DNA of 64,000 bases from Stappia sp. (GCA_002722295.1 PBLF01000018.1:1-64000), one strand, 5' to 3'; shown: positions 10,044 through 18,329, counted from the stretch's first letter. Program-made: numbers and translations. Notes: generated by a model not told the origin, from the letters alone.

Positions 10044-10057
10044 TTGTCGGAGCGCAA
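10044..10057. promoter_or_regulatory. FNR/NnrR-type box between norC and the DUF1858 gene
   Basis: TTGTCGGAGCGCAA is an exact TTG-N8-CAA match. It lies between divergent genes and could serve both. Counting 41.5 nt from its centre puts a possible -10 element TAGGGT at 10081-10086 for the plus-strand gene, and a weaker TAGGCC at 10021-10016 for norC on the minus strand. Confidence 0.65.
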
Positions 10058-10151
10058 AGAACGAAGCGGTTTGTCGTGGCTAGGGTGGGGAAGAGAGGAT
10101 CAACCTGTGGCGGCCGTTCCGGCCGTGACGCGACCTGAAGAGGACGGTGCC

Positions 10152-10379
10152 ATGCGTGCACCCCGCATCGACGATCCGGACCTGTCCCTTGCCCGCCTGT
10201 TCGAACTGTGGCCCGGGACGCCTGCCGTTTTCCTGCGGCACGCCATGCTGTGTTACGGCTGCCCGATCGCGCCGTTCCACACCGTTATTGATGCCTGTGC
10301 GGAGTACGGGCTCGACGAGCGCGCCTTCCGACTGGAATTGCGTGAGGCAGCGGGTGTGCGGGGTGGGCGCCGTGCCTGA
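10152..10379 (+). CDS. DUF1858-type redox-disulfide domain protein
   Basis: This 75-residue protein resembles the DUF1858 / hybrid-cluster-protein-associated redox domain: LFELWPGTPAVF followed by MLCYGCP, with a CxxC pair. Family members occur beside NO- and hybrid-cluster-related genes, so a role in NO stress or electron transfer is likely but unproven. I chose ATG 10152 because the domain begins just after it and upstream sequence lacks family character. It is divergent from norC, shares the FNR-type box, and converges on nnrR with a 18-nt gap. Confidence 0.72.
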   Translation: MRAPRIDDPDLSLARLFELWPGTPAVFLRHAMLCYGCPIAPFHTVIDACAEYGLDERAFRLELREAAGVRGGRRA

Positions 10380-10397
10380 GATGGTCTTCGCAAAACC

Positions 10398-11099
10398 CTA
10401 CTGGGCCGAACTCGTGCTGAGCAGCATGAGGTCGTGAGGGCGCGTGACGACGATGTGCCGACGCGTGCTTTCAACGATGCCCTGTTTTTGCCAGGCGCTG
10501 AGCAGGCGGCTTACAGTATGCAACGTGGTTCCCGTCATGTCGGAAATGTTCTGCCGCGTGACGGGAAAGGCGATCTCTATTCCGTTCTCCACCTTTCTTC
10601 CCGACTGGTTTGCCATGCGGAGCAACGCTGAGGCCAGCCGCTGTTCCACCGCCTGGGTCGCAAGCTCCAGCACCTGCTCATGCAGGTTCTGCATCCTCTG
10701 GCCGACGATCTTGTAGGTCTCGGAGGCGAAGCCCTCATAGTTGGCGACGAAGTCGTGCCAGAGTCGAACCGGCCATGAGAGCGCGATGGTTTCCATTGCC
10801 GCGGTTGCCGTCGCGGGATAGGTGTCCCGCCCGATGGCGGGGGCAATTCCGAAAAGCTGGCCTGCCGCAATATGCATCGCGATGATGTGCTCGCCACTCG
10901 GGCTTGTCCGGATGACGCGGATATAGCCGTCGAGCAGCAGATAGAATCGGTCCGCCTCCATCCCTTCGGTAAAGACTGCGGTGCCCTCGTCGTAGCGGCG
11001 TACGGACGAGAGATCGAGGATCTCCCTGATCTGCGCGCGCTCAAGGTGACGGAACGGCGGCAGGTTCGTCAGAAGGCTTTCGTCGATCTTGCTCATCAT
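10398..11099 (-). CDS. nnrR: NnrR/Dnr-type Crp-Fnr transcription regulator
   Basis: This 233-residue regulator has an N-terminal cyclic-nucleotide-binding-like beta-barrel (about residues 15-125), a dimer helix (130-155) and a C-terminal winged helix with RQNISDMTGTTLHTVSRLLS. The N-terminus lacks the cysteine set that holds an Fe-S cluster in FNR, which suggests an NO-responsive NnrR or Dnr type. Position among nor, nirK and pseudoazurin genes supports this. An FNR-type box lies 13 nt upstream of its start, where binding could also repress its own promoter. dnrD/dnr is the other possible name. Confidence 0.85.
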   Translation of the reverse strand: MMSKIDESLLTNLPPFRHLERAQIREILDLSSVRRYDEGTAVFTEGMEADRFYLLLDGYIRVIRTSPSGEHIIAMHIAAGQLFGIAPAIGRDTYPATATAAMETIALSWPVRLWHDFVANYEGFASETYKIVGQRMQNLHEQVLELATQAVEQRLASALLRMANQSGRKVENGIEIAFPVTRQNISDMTGTTLHTVSRLLSAWQKQGIVESTRRHIVVTRPHDLMLLSTSSAQ

Positions 11100-11111
11100 C
11101 CATTCCAGAGT

Positions 11112-11125
11112 TTGTGCTGGCGCAA
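11112..11125. promoter_or_regulatory. FNR/NnrR-type box between nnrR and pseudoazurin
   Basis: TTGTGCTGGCGCAA is an exact TTG-N8-CAA match. For the plus-strand pseudoazurin gene, activation at -41.5 would place transcription start near 11160 and a -10 element at CATAAC (11149-11154), a good fit. On the other side it lies almost on the nnrR start, suggesting autoregulation. Confidence 0.68.
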
Positions 11126-11196
11126 CATGCGACTCCCGTCACTGGAGCATAACGGTTCCCGAGGAGAAACAACGCGAAACAGGAAAGGGAACTCAG

Positions 11197-11628
11197 ATGT
11201 TCGCGCGTGTTATTGTTGCCGCCGCCGCCCTTGGACTTCTGGCCGGAACCGCCATGGCCGATACCATCGAGGTCAAGATGCTCAACAAGGGCGAGGCCGG
11301 TTCGATGGTCTTCGAGCCCGACTATGTCGAGGCCAAGCCGGGCGACACGATTCACTTCCTCGCCACCGACAAGGGGCACAATGTCGAGGATATCGACGGG
11401 ATGCTCCCCGAGGGAGCGGCCGAGTTCAAGAGCAAGATGAGCAAGGACTTCGAACTCACGGTCGATGTCCCCGGATTCTACGGCGTGAAGTGCACGCCGC
11501 ACTACGGAATGGGCATGGTTGCGCTCATCAAGGTGGGAGAGGCCGACAATCTGGATGCGGTCAAGGCGGTCAAGCAGCGCGGCAAGGCGAAACAGCGGTT
11601 TGCCGACATCTTCGCCAAGGTCGACTGA
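11197..11628 (+). CDS. pazS: pseudoazurin, periplasmic blue copper electron carrier
   Basis: The 143-residue precursor has a signal peptide (MFARVIVAAAALG... cleaved near AMA-DT, residue 21). The type 1 copper ligands are His61, Cys99, His102 and Met107, in the order and spacing of pseudoazurins (KCTPHYGMGM). It carries electrons to copper nitrite reductase and possibly NO reductase. I chose ATG 11197 because it follows a strong AGGAAAGGGA ribosome site and starts the signal peptide. A terminator hairpin follows the gene. Confidence 0.93.
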   Translation: MFARVIVAAAALGLLAGTAMADTIEVKMLNKGEAGSMVFEPDYVEAKPGDTIHFLATDKGHNVEDIDGMLPEGAAEFKSKMSKDFELTVDVPGFYGVKCTPHYGMGMVALIKVGEADNLDAVKAVKQRGKAKQRFADIFAKVD

Positions 11629-11654
11629 ACGCACACAACAGGGATGCGACAGGA

Positions 11655-11691
11655 AAGGGCGGCGCCGGCTTCGGTGCCGCCCTTGGCTTTT
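11655..11691 (+). terminator. rho-independent terminator after pseudoazurin
   Basis: A GC-rich stem (AAGGGCGGC... with ...GCCGCCCTT, 11655-11684, one internal mismatch) closes over a short CTTC-type loop and is followed by CTTTT. It lies 27 nt after the pseudoazurin stop. Confidence 0.8.
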
Positions 11692-11763
11692 GTGGTGCCG
11701 TTTCACCCGAAGGGCCCGGCAGGCTTGATATCACCCGCAAGGCAGCGGCGCCGTGCGACACGG

Positions 11764-12153
11764 TCATTCCTTCATCTGGACCAGCTGTATGAGGTTGCCG
11801 CAGGTGTCGTTCAGGACCGCCATGCGCACGGGACCTGCATCCGTCGGTTCCTGCACGAAAACGACCTCCAGTGCCTTCAGCCGCTGATATTGCGCGTCGA
11901 TGTCATCGACCTGGAACGACATTGCCGGAATGCCGTCCTCGGCCAGGGCGTTCCTGAACGGCGGAACGGCCGGGTGTTCCGATGGCTCGAGCAGCAATTC
12001 GGTGCCGTCGGGCGCGTCCGGTGAGACGACCGTCAGCCAGCGGAATGGGCCCACCGGCACATCATTCTTGAGCCTGAAGCCAAGAACCCGCGTGTAGAAT
12101 TCGAACGCCTTTGCCTGATCGTCGACGAAAACGCTGGCGATATGGATCCTCAT
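11764..12153 (-). CDS. glyoxalase/bleomycin-resistance family protein
   Basis: The 129-residue protein has the vicinal-oxygen-chelate fold pattern: IHIASVFVDDQAKAFEFYT near the N-terminus, then TELLLEP, and a C-terminal VLNDTCGNLIQLVQ with the usual DPxGN-like turn. Members bind a metal and act on varied small molecules; the substrate cannot be told. The ATG at 12153 overlaps the stop of the upstream arsR gene (ATGA), so the two are a coupled pair. This pairing with a SdpR/ArsR-type regulator is common in proteobacteria. Confidence 0.85.
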   Translation of the reverse strand: MRIHIASVFVDDQAKAFEFYTRVLGFRLKNDVPVGPFRWLTVVSPDAPDGTELLLEPSEHPAVPPFRNALAEDGIPAMSFQVDDIDAQYQRLKALEVVFVQEPTDAGPVRMAVLNDTCGNLIQLVQMKE

Positions 12154-12461
12154 GCCTCTCCTCCTTCTTCCCGCAGTTGCCTGAGCAGCCAGTGCTCGGC
12201 CGCCTCGCGCAGTGGCGCCAGCTCCAGCGCATGGAGCTTCGTGCGCCCGGACCAGGACACGCGAAGCAGCCCGGCTCTGCCCAGCATCTCCAGATGCTGG
12301 CTGATGGCCTGGCGAGAGATCGGTGCCGTCTGGTTGGCGGAAACCGCCGCGCATATCTGAAACAGGGACTGGGCAGGCCCTTCGCGCAACTGCTCCACGA
12401 TCCGGCGACGCGTCGGATCGGCAAGTGCCTTGAAAACCCTGTCGAGCTGCTCACTGTCCAT
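12150..12461 (-). CDS. ArsR-family transcription regulator
   Basis: The protein has about 103 residues and a winged helix: VFKALADPTRRRIVEQLREG, then APISRQAISQHLEMLGRAGLL, then a wing ending in a Leu/Glu-rich tail. No metal-binding cysteine pair is visible, so it is of the SdpR-like type rather than a metal sensor. I preferred the ATG at 12461 (MDSEQLDRV) over one at 12476. It precedes and overlaps the glyoxalase gene and probably controls it. Placement behind nirV may be incidental. Confidence 0.85.
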   Translation of the reverse strand: MDSEQLDRVFKALADPTRRRIVEQLREGPAQSLFQICAAVSANQTAPISRQAISQHLEMLGRAGLLRVSWSGRTKLHALELAPLREAAEHWLLRQLREEGGEA

Positions 12462-12549
12462 GCTTATAAAATGCAATGATTTTATTGCATGTCAATGGAG
12501 GTGGACTCGAAACGTTCCGGCACTGTCGTCAAGCGGGAGACGAAGCGTC

Positions 12550-13386
12550 TCAGCGTTCACGCACGAGACGGAACCCGACGTAGTCGGGAGGGATGCCCAC
12601 GGCGCAGCCCCCGACCTTGGGATTGCGCACCAAGTCGACCACGACGGCGCGATGCCTTCCTTCCGCGACATGAGCGCCGCAATAGGGATCCTGATCGGCT
12701 GCAACGGTGCTCCCCGGATCGAGGGTCACGTTGGAAACACAGGTCGCGGTCCACTCCCACACATTGCCTGAAAGATCCGAGACGCCGTGCGAGTTTTTGC
12801 CGTAGGTGCCGCGTGGCTGCGGCTCGGCATGAACGCTCCCGCGTGTCGCGACGTTTCGCTCGTAGGCGGCAAGCCAGCGCTGGGCGGGGTCGTCGTCCGA
12901 CTGCTCGACTTCGACCGCGTCGTCCACGAAGCGCTCGGCCGCCGCGCGCTGCCACTCCACGTCATCGGGAAGGCGCCAGGTCTGTCGGGTCTTGGCCGAG
13001 TACCATTTCGCGAAAGTCGTCGCGTCGTACCAGTTGACGCCGGTCTGGGGCAGTTGGGAAGGGGGGGTATCCTTTGCGCCGGCGGGCAGGGGAGCCGGCA
13101 GGGGCGCATCGCAGACACCATCGGCGACACAGGCCGCGTAGTCGGCACGGCTGACCTGAAACCGCATGATCTCGAGAGGTTCCGTCGCGGATCCGGTTTC
13201 AAGGGGGGGATCGACAAGCTTGCCGTAGACGCGATAGCGCCCGGCGGGGCGATATGTGAAATCGCCGGGAGGGATCGTTACGGTCTCCGCGACGACGGTG
13301 ATTTCGGGCCTGGTGAAATGCGTGTAGATCGGCAGGGAAGCGATCGCTGCGGCGACGGCGACGGTACCGAGCAGAAGAGCTTTCAT
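12550..13386 (-). CDS. nirV: NirV, formylglycine-generating-enzyme-like protein
   Basis: This 278-residue protein has an N-terminal signal or anchor (about residues 3-20) and an FGE-sulfatase/SUMF1 domain: GVNWYDATTFAKWYS, WRLPDDVEWQRAA, DLSGNVWEW and a final VGFRLVRER. It lacks an obvious active-site cysteine pair of true formylglycine-generating enzymes in the expected GGS context, as is usual for NirV. NirV genes commonly follow nirK and are proposed to assist copper nitrite reductase, though the mechanism is not known. It lies 148 nt downstream of nirK on the same strand. Confidence 0.85.
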   Translation of the reverse strand: MKALLLGTVAVAAAIASLPIYTHFTRPEITVVAETVTIPPGDFTYRPAGRYRVYGKLVDPPLETGSATEPLEIMRFQVSRADYAACVADGVCDAPLPAPLPAGAKDTPPSQLPQTGVNWYDATTFAKWYSAKTRQTWRLPDDVEWQRAAAERFVDDAVEVEQSDDDPAQRWLAAYERNVATRGSVHAEPQPRGTYGKNSHGVSDLSGNVWEWTATCVSNVTLDPGSTVAADQDPYCGAHVAEGRHRAVVVDLVRNPKVGGCAVGIPPDYVGFRLVRER

Positions 13387-13473
13387 CGGATATCCCCTCC
13401 TTCAATCGGCAGGGATCGACACCGCCGGATGGGCGGTTCGCAAGGCCGTCCGGACATGGTCCGGTCATGGAGT

Positions 13474-13501
13474 GGAGGCGGCCGCACGGGCAGCCGCCTC
13501 C
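13474..13501 (-). terminator. strong hairpin between nirK and nirV
   Basis: A perfect 9-bp stem (GGAGGCGGC / GCCGCCTCC) with a 10-nt loop lies 33 nt after the nirK stop. No run of U follows, so it may stabilise the nirK mRNA end or only attenuate readthrough into nirV rather than terminate. Confidence 0.5.
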
Positions 13502-13534
13502 GGTCGTGTCGATGGGGGTATCGGCCGGCTCCGG

Positions 13535-14683
13535 TCAGGGCAGCGCGGTCTTTCCTTCGTGGGCCGCGTTGTAGGCCGTGGGAGCCTGGACCTGTTCCAT
13601 CAGGTCGTTGTTCCACTTTCCTTCGACCAGCACGTGGGCCGTGGCGCCGAGGTTCACCGCCTCGATCAGATTGTGGTTCACATAGGCATAGACGCCCGGC
13701 TGCAGGAACTCGTAGAGGGCTGCTCCCGCGGAACCGCCGCGGATGAACCAGGTCTCCATGTCGCGAACCGGCGGGTTGTGGAACTTGCCGTGTTCCCAGA
13801 CCAGGTCGCCATGGCCGCCGATCAGATGCGGGCGGGAGTCGCGGTTTGCCTGGCTGTGGACGAAGAGGACGTGTTCGCCCTGGTTCGCCTTGAGGGCGTT
13901 GTCGCCGGTCAGCGCGCCGACCTTGCCGTTGAACACCACATGGCTCGGGATCAGGCCGTTCATCACGTCCAGCGTGTCGGCATAGCTGTCGCCCACATCC
14001 TCGAAACGCTTGTACTCGCCGTTTTCGTCCTTCGGCACATAGAAGTCGTTCTCGCCGATGTAGAACACGCGGTCGTATTTGACGGGCTTGCCCTTTTGGT
14101 CCGTGAGGCCTTCGCGCGGCAGGACCATGATGCAGCCCGACATGCCGGACACGACGTGCCACGGGATCATCGGTCCACCGGGCGCGCAGTGGTAGACGAA
14201 GACGCCGGCACGGGTCGCCTTGAAGCGCAGCACCGTCTTCTCGCCGGGATTGATCAGCGTCAGCGAACCACCGCCCAGGGCGCCGGTCGCGGAATGAAAG
14301 TCGATGTTGTGCTGCATCATGTTCTCGGGGCTGTTGTAGAGCGTCAGCTCCACATAGTCGCCCTCGTGAACGACCATCAGCGGGCCGGGGATCGAACCGT
14401 TGAAGGTCATGGCCTGGAGATAGGCATCATCGGCGATCTGGACTTCCTTCTCGACGATCCGCATCTCGAACTCGACGATCCGCGGTCCGGTCGACGCAAC
14501 CTGTTCGTGCTCATGCACGAAGGGCGGCTTGACCAGCTTGTGCTTGATGCGCTGCAGCGTGGAAAGATCCGCCGGAGGTGCCATGGAGGTGTCCATGATC
14601 TCCTCGCCACTGGCAGCCTTCACAATCAGGGGGGAAGCGGCGATTCCGGCGGCTCCCATCAAGGCGGCTCTGCGGGTCAACAT
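13535..14683 (-). CDS. nirK: NirK, copper-containing nitrite reductase
   Basis: The 382-residue periplasmic enzyme reduces nitrite to NO. The N-terminus [18 protein letters not shown] is a signal with a twin-arginine-like pattern. Type 1 copper ligands are His125, Cys166, His176 and Met181. Type 2 ligands are His130, His165 and His337, and the catalytic Asp128 lies in [10 protein letters not shown]. All expected residues are present. The ATG at 14683 follows a GGAG site and begins the signal; longer in-frame extensions are not supported. It has its own FNR-type box 76 nt upstream and is followed by nirV. Confidence 0.97.
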   Translation of the reverse strand: MLTRRAALMGAAGIAASPLIVKAASGEEIMDTSMAPPADLSTLQRIKHKLVKPPFVHEHEQVASTGPRIVEFEMRIVEKEVQIADDAYLQAMTFNGSIPGPLMVVHEGDYVELTLYNSPENMMQHNIDFHSATGALGGGSLTLINPGEKTVLRFKATRAGVFVYHCAPGGPMIPWHVVSGMSGCIMVLPREGLTDQKGKPVKYDRVFYIGENDFYVPKDENGEYKRFEDVGDSYADTLDVMNGLIPSHVVFNGKVGALTGDNALKANQGEHVLFVHSQANRDSRPHLIGGHGDLVWEHGKFHNPPVRDMETWFIRGGSAGAALYEFLQPGVYAYVNHNLIEAVNLGATAHVLVEGKWNNDLMEQVQAPTAYNAAHEGKTALP

Positions 14684-14758
14684 CTCTTTGCTCCTTTCGG
14701 GTGTGAGCACTTCGAAAACTGTCGAGGGAAGAAGTAGCAAGCGTGTCCGCGTCGAACT

Positions 14759-14772
14759 TTGCGCTGGAGCAA
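14759..14772. promoter_or_regulatory. FNR/NnrR-type box upstream of nirK
   Basis: TTGCGCTGGAGCAA is an exact TTG-N8-CAA match, 76 nt upstream of the nirK start. Its inner bases resemble those of the pseudoazurin box (GCGCTGG/GTGCTGG), which suggests the same regulator. Confidence 0.68.
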
Positions 14773-15061
14773 TATTGAGACGCGTCGTTTGACCGGTCGC
14801 GGTCCGCCTGGCGCGCTTCGATATCCCGACCGCTTCGGGTATCCGCGGGCCGGAAGCGTCAGAACGGCGGAATTCGGCGCTTCCTGAAAAAGGGAGGCCC
14901 CGGTCTTCGTCCTCTTGGCCCGTCGTTTCCCCCGGAAAAATGATGATCGGGTCATTCCCCTTGGTGCGAACACGATCCGTGACCGCACCAAGGAGATTTT
15001 CAGGTCCGGCGCTCCTTGTGTGCACGCATGAAGTGCCTGCGGGCGGGAAAGCCCGTGGACC

Positions 15062-15075
15062 TTGTTCCCGAACAA
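15062..15075. promoter_or_regulatory. FNR/NnrR-type box upstream of ccoG
   Basis: TTGTTCCCGAACAA is a perfect palindrome with the TTG-N8-CAA form. Spacing of 41.5 nt would put a -10 element at TAGTGT (15098-15103) and a start near 15110, about 84 nt before ccoG. Confidence 0.7.
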
Positions 15076-15193
15076 ACTCGGTCCCGAAGCCGGGGGCTAG
15101 TGTGGCGATGACCACCGGATGAAACCGTCGTCACCATTCCCCGCAATCACGCAGGAGCGGGCTTTCTACCGGGTGACGGCGCTGGAGACCTGA

Positions 15194-16678
15194 ATGACCC
15201 TGCACCCGAATGACTTCCTGAAGAGCGAGGCAGTTGCGGCAACCGGGCCAGCGGTTGCGCGCAGGCGCAAGATGCGCCCGGCTGCGCAGACCGGTGAACC
15301 GGTCGTGCCTCAGTCCGTGCGCGGGCGGTTTCGCCGCCTGAAGTGGGCAATGGTCGCGCTGTGCCTGGGTGTGTACTACGTCGTGCCGTTCCTTCGCTGG
15401 TCGCGCGGCGCGGGACAGCCGGACCAGGCGATCTTGTTCGATCTTGCCGGCTTGCGCTTCTATATCTTCGGCCTCGAGTTTCAGCCGCAGGAACTCTACT
15501 ACCTTACGGCTCTCATGATCGCGGCGACCATCGCCCTGGTGCTGACCAATACGCTGTCAGGCCGGATCTGGTGTGGCTACTTCTGCCCGCAGACGGTGTG
15601 GAGTGACCTGTTTCAGCTCGTCGAACTCCGGCTCGAGGGCGACCGCAACGAACGGATGCGCCAGCTCCACATGCCGATGACCCTTGCGCGGCGCGCGCGC
15701 AAGCTTCTCAAACACGTGATCTGGCTTGCCATCGCGTTCGGAACGGGCGGCGCGTTCGTGCTGTATTTTGCCGATGCGCCGACGCTTCTAGGCGATGTCT
15801 TCACCGGACAGGCGTCAGTTGCGGCCTATGGCGCCATCCTGACACTGACCACGACGACCTGGCTGCTTGCCGGCTTCGCACGCGAGAAGATGTGCACCTA
15901 CATGTGCCCCTGGCCAAGGCTTCAGGGCGCGGTATGGGATCCGGAAGCTCTCGTCGTCACCTATCGCGACTACCGGGGCGAGGAGCGCATGTCGGCCAAA
16001 AAGGCGGCGGCGGCACGTGCTGCCGGCCGTCCGGCTGGTGACTGCGTCGACTGCATGGCCTGCGTTCACGTATGCCCGATGGGCATCGACATCCGCAACG
16101 GACCCAGCATCGCCTGCATCAACTGCGGCCTGTGCGTGGATGCCTGCGACACGACCATGGGCAAGCTTGGCCGCCAGCGTGGCCTCATCGACTACGAGAG
16201 CTGGACCAACATCGAGCGAGGCCGCGCGGGCCAGTCGCGCAAGCCGGTGCGTCTGCTTCGTCCCAAGGTGGTGGCGCTTTCCGTGGCCCTTCTCGCCATT
16301 GTCGCGGGTGTTGCCCTTTCCGTCTCCGCGCGTGGGACGCTGCACCTGGGCGTTTCCCACGACCGCAACCCGATCGCCGTCATGTTGTCCGACGGGAGTG
16401 TCCGCAACGCCTATGAAGTGCGTGTCGAGACACTTGCCGGCGTGGGGGGCGATCTTACCCTGGAGGTTGCGGGCAACGCGCCGCTGCATGTTGCCGTGAT
16501 CGGAGGCGAGACCTCTGACAGCGGGCGCGTCCCGATTTCGCTGGGGTCCGGCCTGTCGCGCCAGTTTCGTGTCACGGTCGCGGGTGAAACCGCGCTGGAA
16601 GGCGATCTCGTCTTCACGCTTATCCAGACGGCGAGCGGCGAGAGCGTCTCGGTCACCAATTTCTTCAAGCTGCCCTGA
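15194..16678 (+). CDS. ccoG: CcoG/RdxA/FixG-type 4Fe-4S membrane protein
   Basis: The 494-residue protein has several membrane helices (for example about residues 55-72, 110-125, 175-195, 215-235 and 360-378). Redox motifs are CGYFCPQTVW, CPWPRLQG, and two 4Fe-4S sites CVDCMACVHVCP and CINCGLCVDACD. The C-terminal domain is immunoglobulin-like and periplasmic. CcoG proteins reduce copper during cbb3 oxidase assembly. No ccoNOP genes are nearby; beside nirK and nnrS it may serve copper supply to NirK or electron transfer. Its own FNR-type box lies upstream. Confidence 0.87.
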   Translation: MTLHPNDFLKSEAVAATGPAVARRRKMRPAAQTGEPVVPQSVRGRFRRLKWAMVALCLGVYYVVPFLRWSRGAGQPDQAILFDLAGLRFYIFGLEFQPQELYYLTALMIAATIALVLTNTLSGRIWCGYFCPQTVWSDLFQLVELRLEGDRNERMRQLHMPMTLARRARKLLKHVIWLAIAFGTGGAFVLYFADAPTLLGDVFTGQASVAAYGAILTLTTTTWLLAGFAREKMCTYMCPWPRLQGAVWDPEALVVTYRDYRGEERMSAKKAAAARAAGRPAGDCVDCMACVHVCPMGIDIRNGPSIACINCGLCVDACDTTMGKLGRQRGLIDYESWTNIERGRAGQSRKPVRLLRPKVVALSVALLAIVAGVALSVSARGTLHLGVSHDRNPIAVMLSDGSVRNAYEVRVETLAGVGGDLTLEVAGNAPLHVAVIGGETSDSGRVPISLGSGLSRQFRVTVAGETALEGDLVFTLIQTASGESVSVTNFFKLP

Positions 16679-16686
16679 TCACGTCG

Positions 16687-16707
16687 CCCTCCGGCCTCGC
16701 CGGAGGG
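16687..16707 (+). other. hairpin between ccoG and nnrS
   Basis: CCCTCCGG pairs perfectly with CCGGAGGG across a CCTCG loop, immediately before nnrS. The right arm contains the GGAGG that could act as a ribosome site for the first nnrS start, so folding might hide it. It is not followed by a U run. Confidence 0.45.
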
Positions 16708-16710
16708 GCT

Positions 16711-17904
16711 ATGTCGTCCATGGAGGACATGATGAACCAACCGCACCAGTCCCCTTATTGGCTTTCGATCGGACTGCGTCCCTTCTTTTTCCTGGGTGCG
16801 CTTGCCATGGCGGCCTCGGTTCTCGTGTGGATTCCGATCCTCATGGGGGCGGTCGAGCTTCCGACCGCATTTACCCCGCGTGACTGGCATGTCCACACGC
16901 TTTTCTTCGGAGGGGTCGCGGCCATCATCGCGGGGTTCGCCCTGACTGCCGTAAGCAACTGGACGGGCCGCCCACCGGTGGCGGGCCGGCTTCTGCTGGC
17001 TCTGGTGCTGTTGTGGGGGGCGGGCCGCATGGCTGTGTCCACCTCCGCGATCATCGGCCCGCTCACGGCAGCGATCATCGACATGACCTTTCCGGTGATG
17101 CTTGTGACCGTATTTGCCCGGGAGGTGATCGTCAGCCGCAACTACCGCAACCTGCGCATTGTCGCTCTCGTCGGAGCCTTCGGACTTGCCAATCTGTGCT
17201 TTCACCTCGAGAGCTTCCTGACCGGAACGGCCGATCATGCCATGCGGGCGGCCGTTTCCATCGTGCTCCTTATGATCATGCTTGTCGGAGGCCGTATCAT
17301 TCCGGCCTTCACGCGCAACTGGCTGAAAATGCGCGGCGCCGTGAGACTTCCGGCGGAATTCTCGCGGCTCGATGGCGCGACCATGCTGATCGCGGCGGTT
17401 TCACTGGCGTGCTGGATCGTCGTCCCGGCGGCCACAGCAACGGGATGGCTGTTCGCCCTGACTGGCCTTGCCGCCGCCCTTCGACTCTCGCGCTGGTGCG
17501 GGCTGCAGACAACGCAGGAACCGTTGCTGTTCGTGCTGCATGTCGCCTATGCGACCATTCCGGCAGGCTTCGCGTTGATGTCGCTCGCCGTGTTCGACAG
17601 CGCGCTGATCGATCCCGTGTCGGCCGTGCACGTCTGGACCGCCGGAACGGTGGGGCTGATGACACTCGCCGTGATGACGCGTGCCAGCCGCGGGCACTCA
17701 GGCCGCACGCTCGTCGCGGGTCCGCTTGAGGTGACGATCTACGCCCTTGCAATTGTCGGCGCGGGATGCCGCCTGGCGGCCGGCTTTGCCTCGGGGCACT
17801 ACATGGCGATCCTCGAGATGGCCGCCCTTGCCTGGGCACTGGCGTTCCTGGTGTTCGCGCTGGGCTACTTCCCGAAACTCTTCCGCCCGGCCGGTGTGCC
17901 GTGA
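16711..17904 (+). CDS. nnrS: NnrS, NO-stress heme-copper membrane protein
   Basis: The 397-residue, roughly 12-helix membrane protein matches the NnrS family: PFFFLGALAMA near the N-terminus, DWHVHTLFFGGVAAIIAGF, and GGRIIPAFTRNW in the middle. NnrS proteins contain heme and copper, are induced by NO, and protect against nitrosative stress. Start choice is open: ATGs at 16711, 16720, 16729 and 16732 are in frame, and the last follows a GGAGG. It is probably co-transcribed with ccoG. Confidence 0.92.
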   Translation: MSSMEDMMNQPHQSPYWLSIGLRPFFFLGALAMAASVLVWIPILMGAVELPTAFTPRDWHVHTLFFGGVAAIIAGFALTAVSNWTGRPPVAGRLLLALVLLWGAGRMAVSTSAIIGPLTAAIIDMTFPVMLVTVFAREVIVSRNYRNLRIVALVGAFGLANLCFHLESFLTGTADHAMRAAVSIVLLMIMLVGGRIIPAFTRNWLKMRGAVRLPAEFSRLDGATMLIAAVSLACWIVVPAATATGWLFALTGLAAALRLSRWCGLQTTQEPLLFVLHVAYATIPAGFALMSLAVFDSALIDPVSAVHVWTAGTVGLMTLAVMTRASRGHSGRTLVAGPLEVTIYALAIVGAGCRLAAGFASGHYMAILEMAALAWALAFLVFALGYFPKLFRPAGVP

Positions 17905-18329
17905 CACGCGCTGCGACCGCTGGGATCTCCGGCTATGTGGGTCTTCTTCTGGTCGCGTATCTTGTTTCCGGAAGCTTGCGTGCAACGGTCTTCGATCAGC
18001 TGATCGGAGCTCCGTCCGCCGCAGCGCTGGAAGGGCTCTGGCTCGTATCCGCCGGACTTTCCGGCGCTGCATTGATCCCTCTGCCTGACCCGGGGGAGGG
18101 GCTGGGTCGGGTCGTGCTTGCGGGCGCCGTTGCCGCGAGTGCGTTCCTTTGCATGGACGCGCTCGTTGCGGAGATGCTTTGCGGAATTTCCCTGGAACGG
18201 CACCTGTCCCGCTTCACTGAGCCGGCGGGATGGATTCAGGCGCTCTCGCTGACGGTTGCCTGCCTGGCACCGCTTCTCATGCTTATCCTGTCGGAAGAGG
18301 CCCGCCCAATCGATAACAACGCCGGATGA
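17901..18329 (+). CDS. unknown four-helix membrane protein after nnrS
   Basis: The 142-residue protein starts with GTG at 17901 in a GTGA overlap with the nnrS stop, so it is translationally coupled to nnrS. It shows about four hydrophobic segments (residues 8-25, 43-60, 70-90 and 113-132). I do not recognise the family. Coupling to nnrS suggests a membrane partner in NO handling. It is the last gene before the attL copy of the tRNA-Gln 3' end. Confidence 0.7.
   Translation: MTRAATAGISGYVGLLLVAYLVSGSLRATVFDQLIGAPSAAALEGLWLVSAGLSGAALIPLPDPGEGLGRVVLAGAVAASAFLCMDALVAEMLCGISLERHLSRFTEPAGWIQALSLTVACLAPLLMLILSEEARPIDNNAG

Larger units (their letters stand above)
14684..15193. other. regulatory region between divergent nirK and ccoG
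   Basis: This 510-nt gap holds no convincing gene. It carries two separate FNR/NnrR-type boxes (14759-14772 facing nirK and 15062-15075 facing ccoG), so each divergent unit seems to have its own promoter. The roughly 290 nt between them contain no other feature that I could support. Confidence 0.7.

Noticed and set aside
13472..14737. Long plus-strand frame (421 codons) over nirK
   Set aside because: It is antisense to nirK, has no family signal and arises from the high-GC codon pattern.
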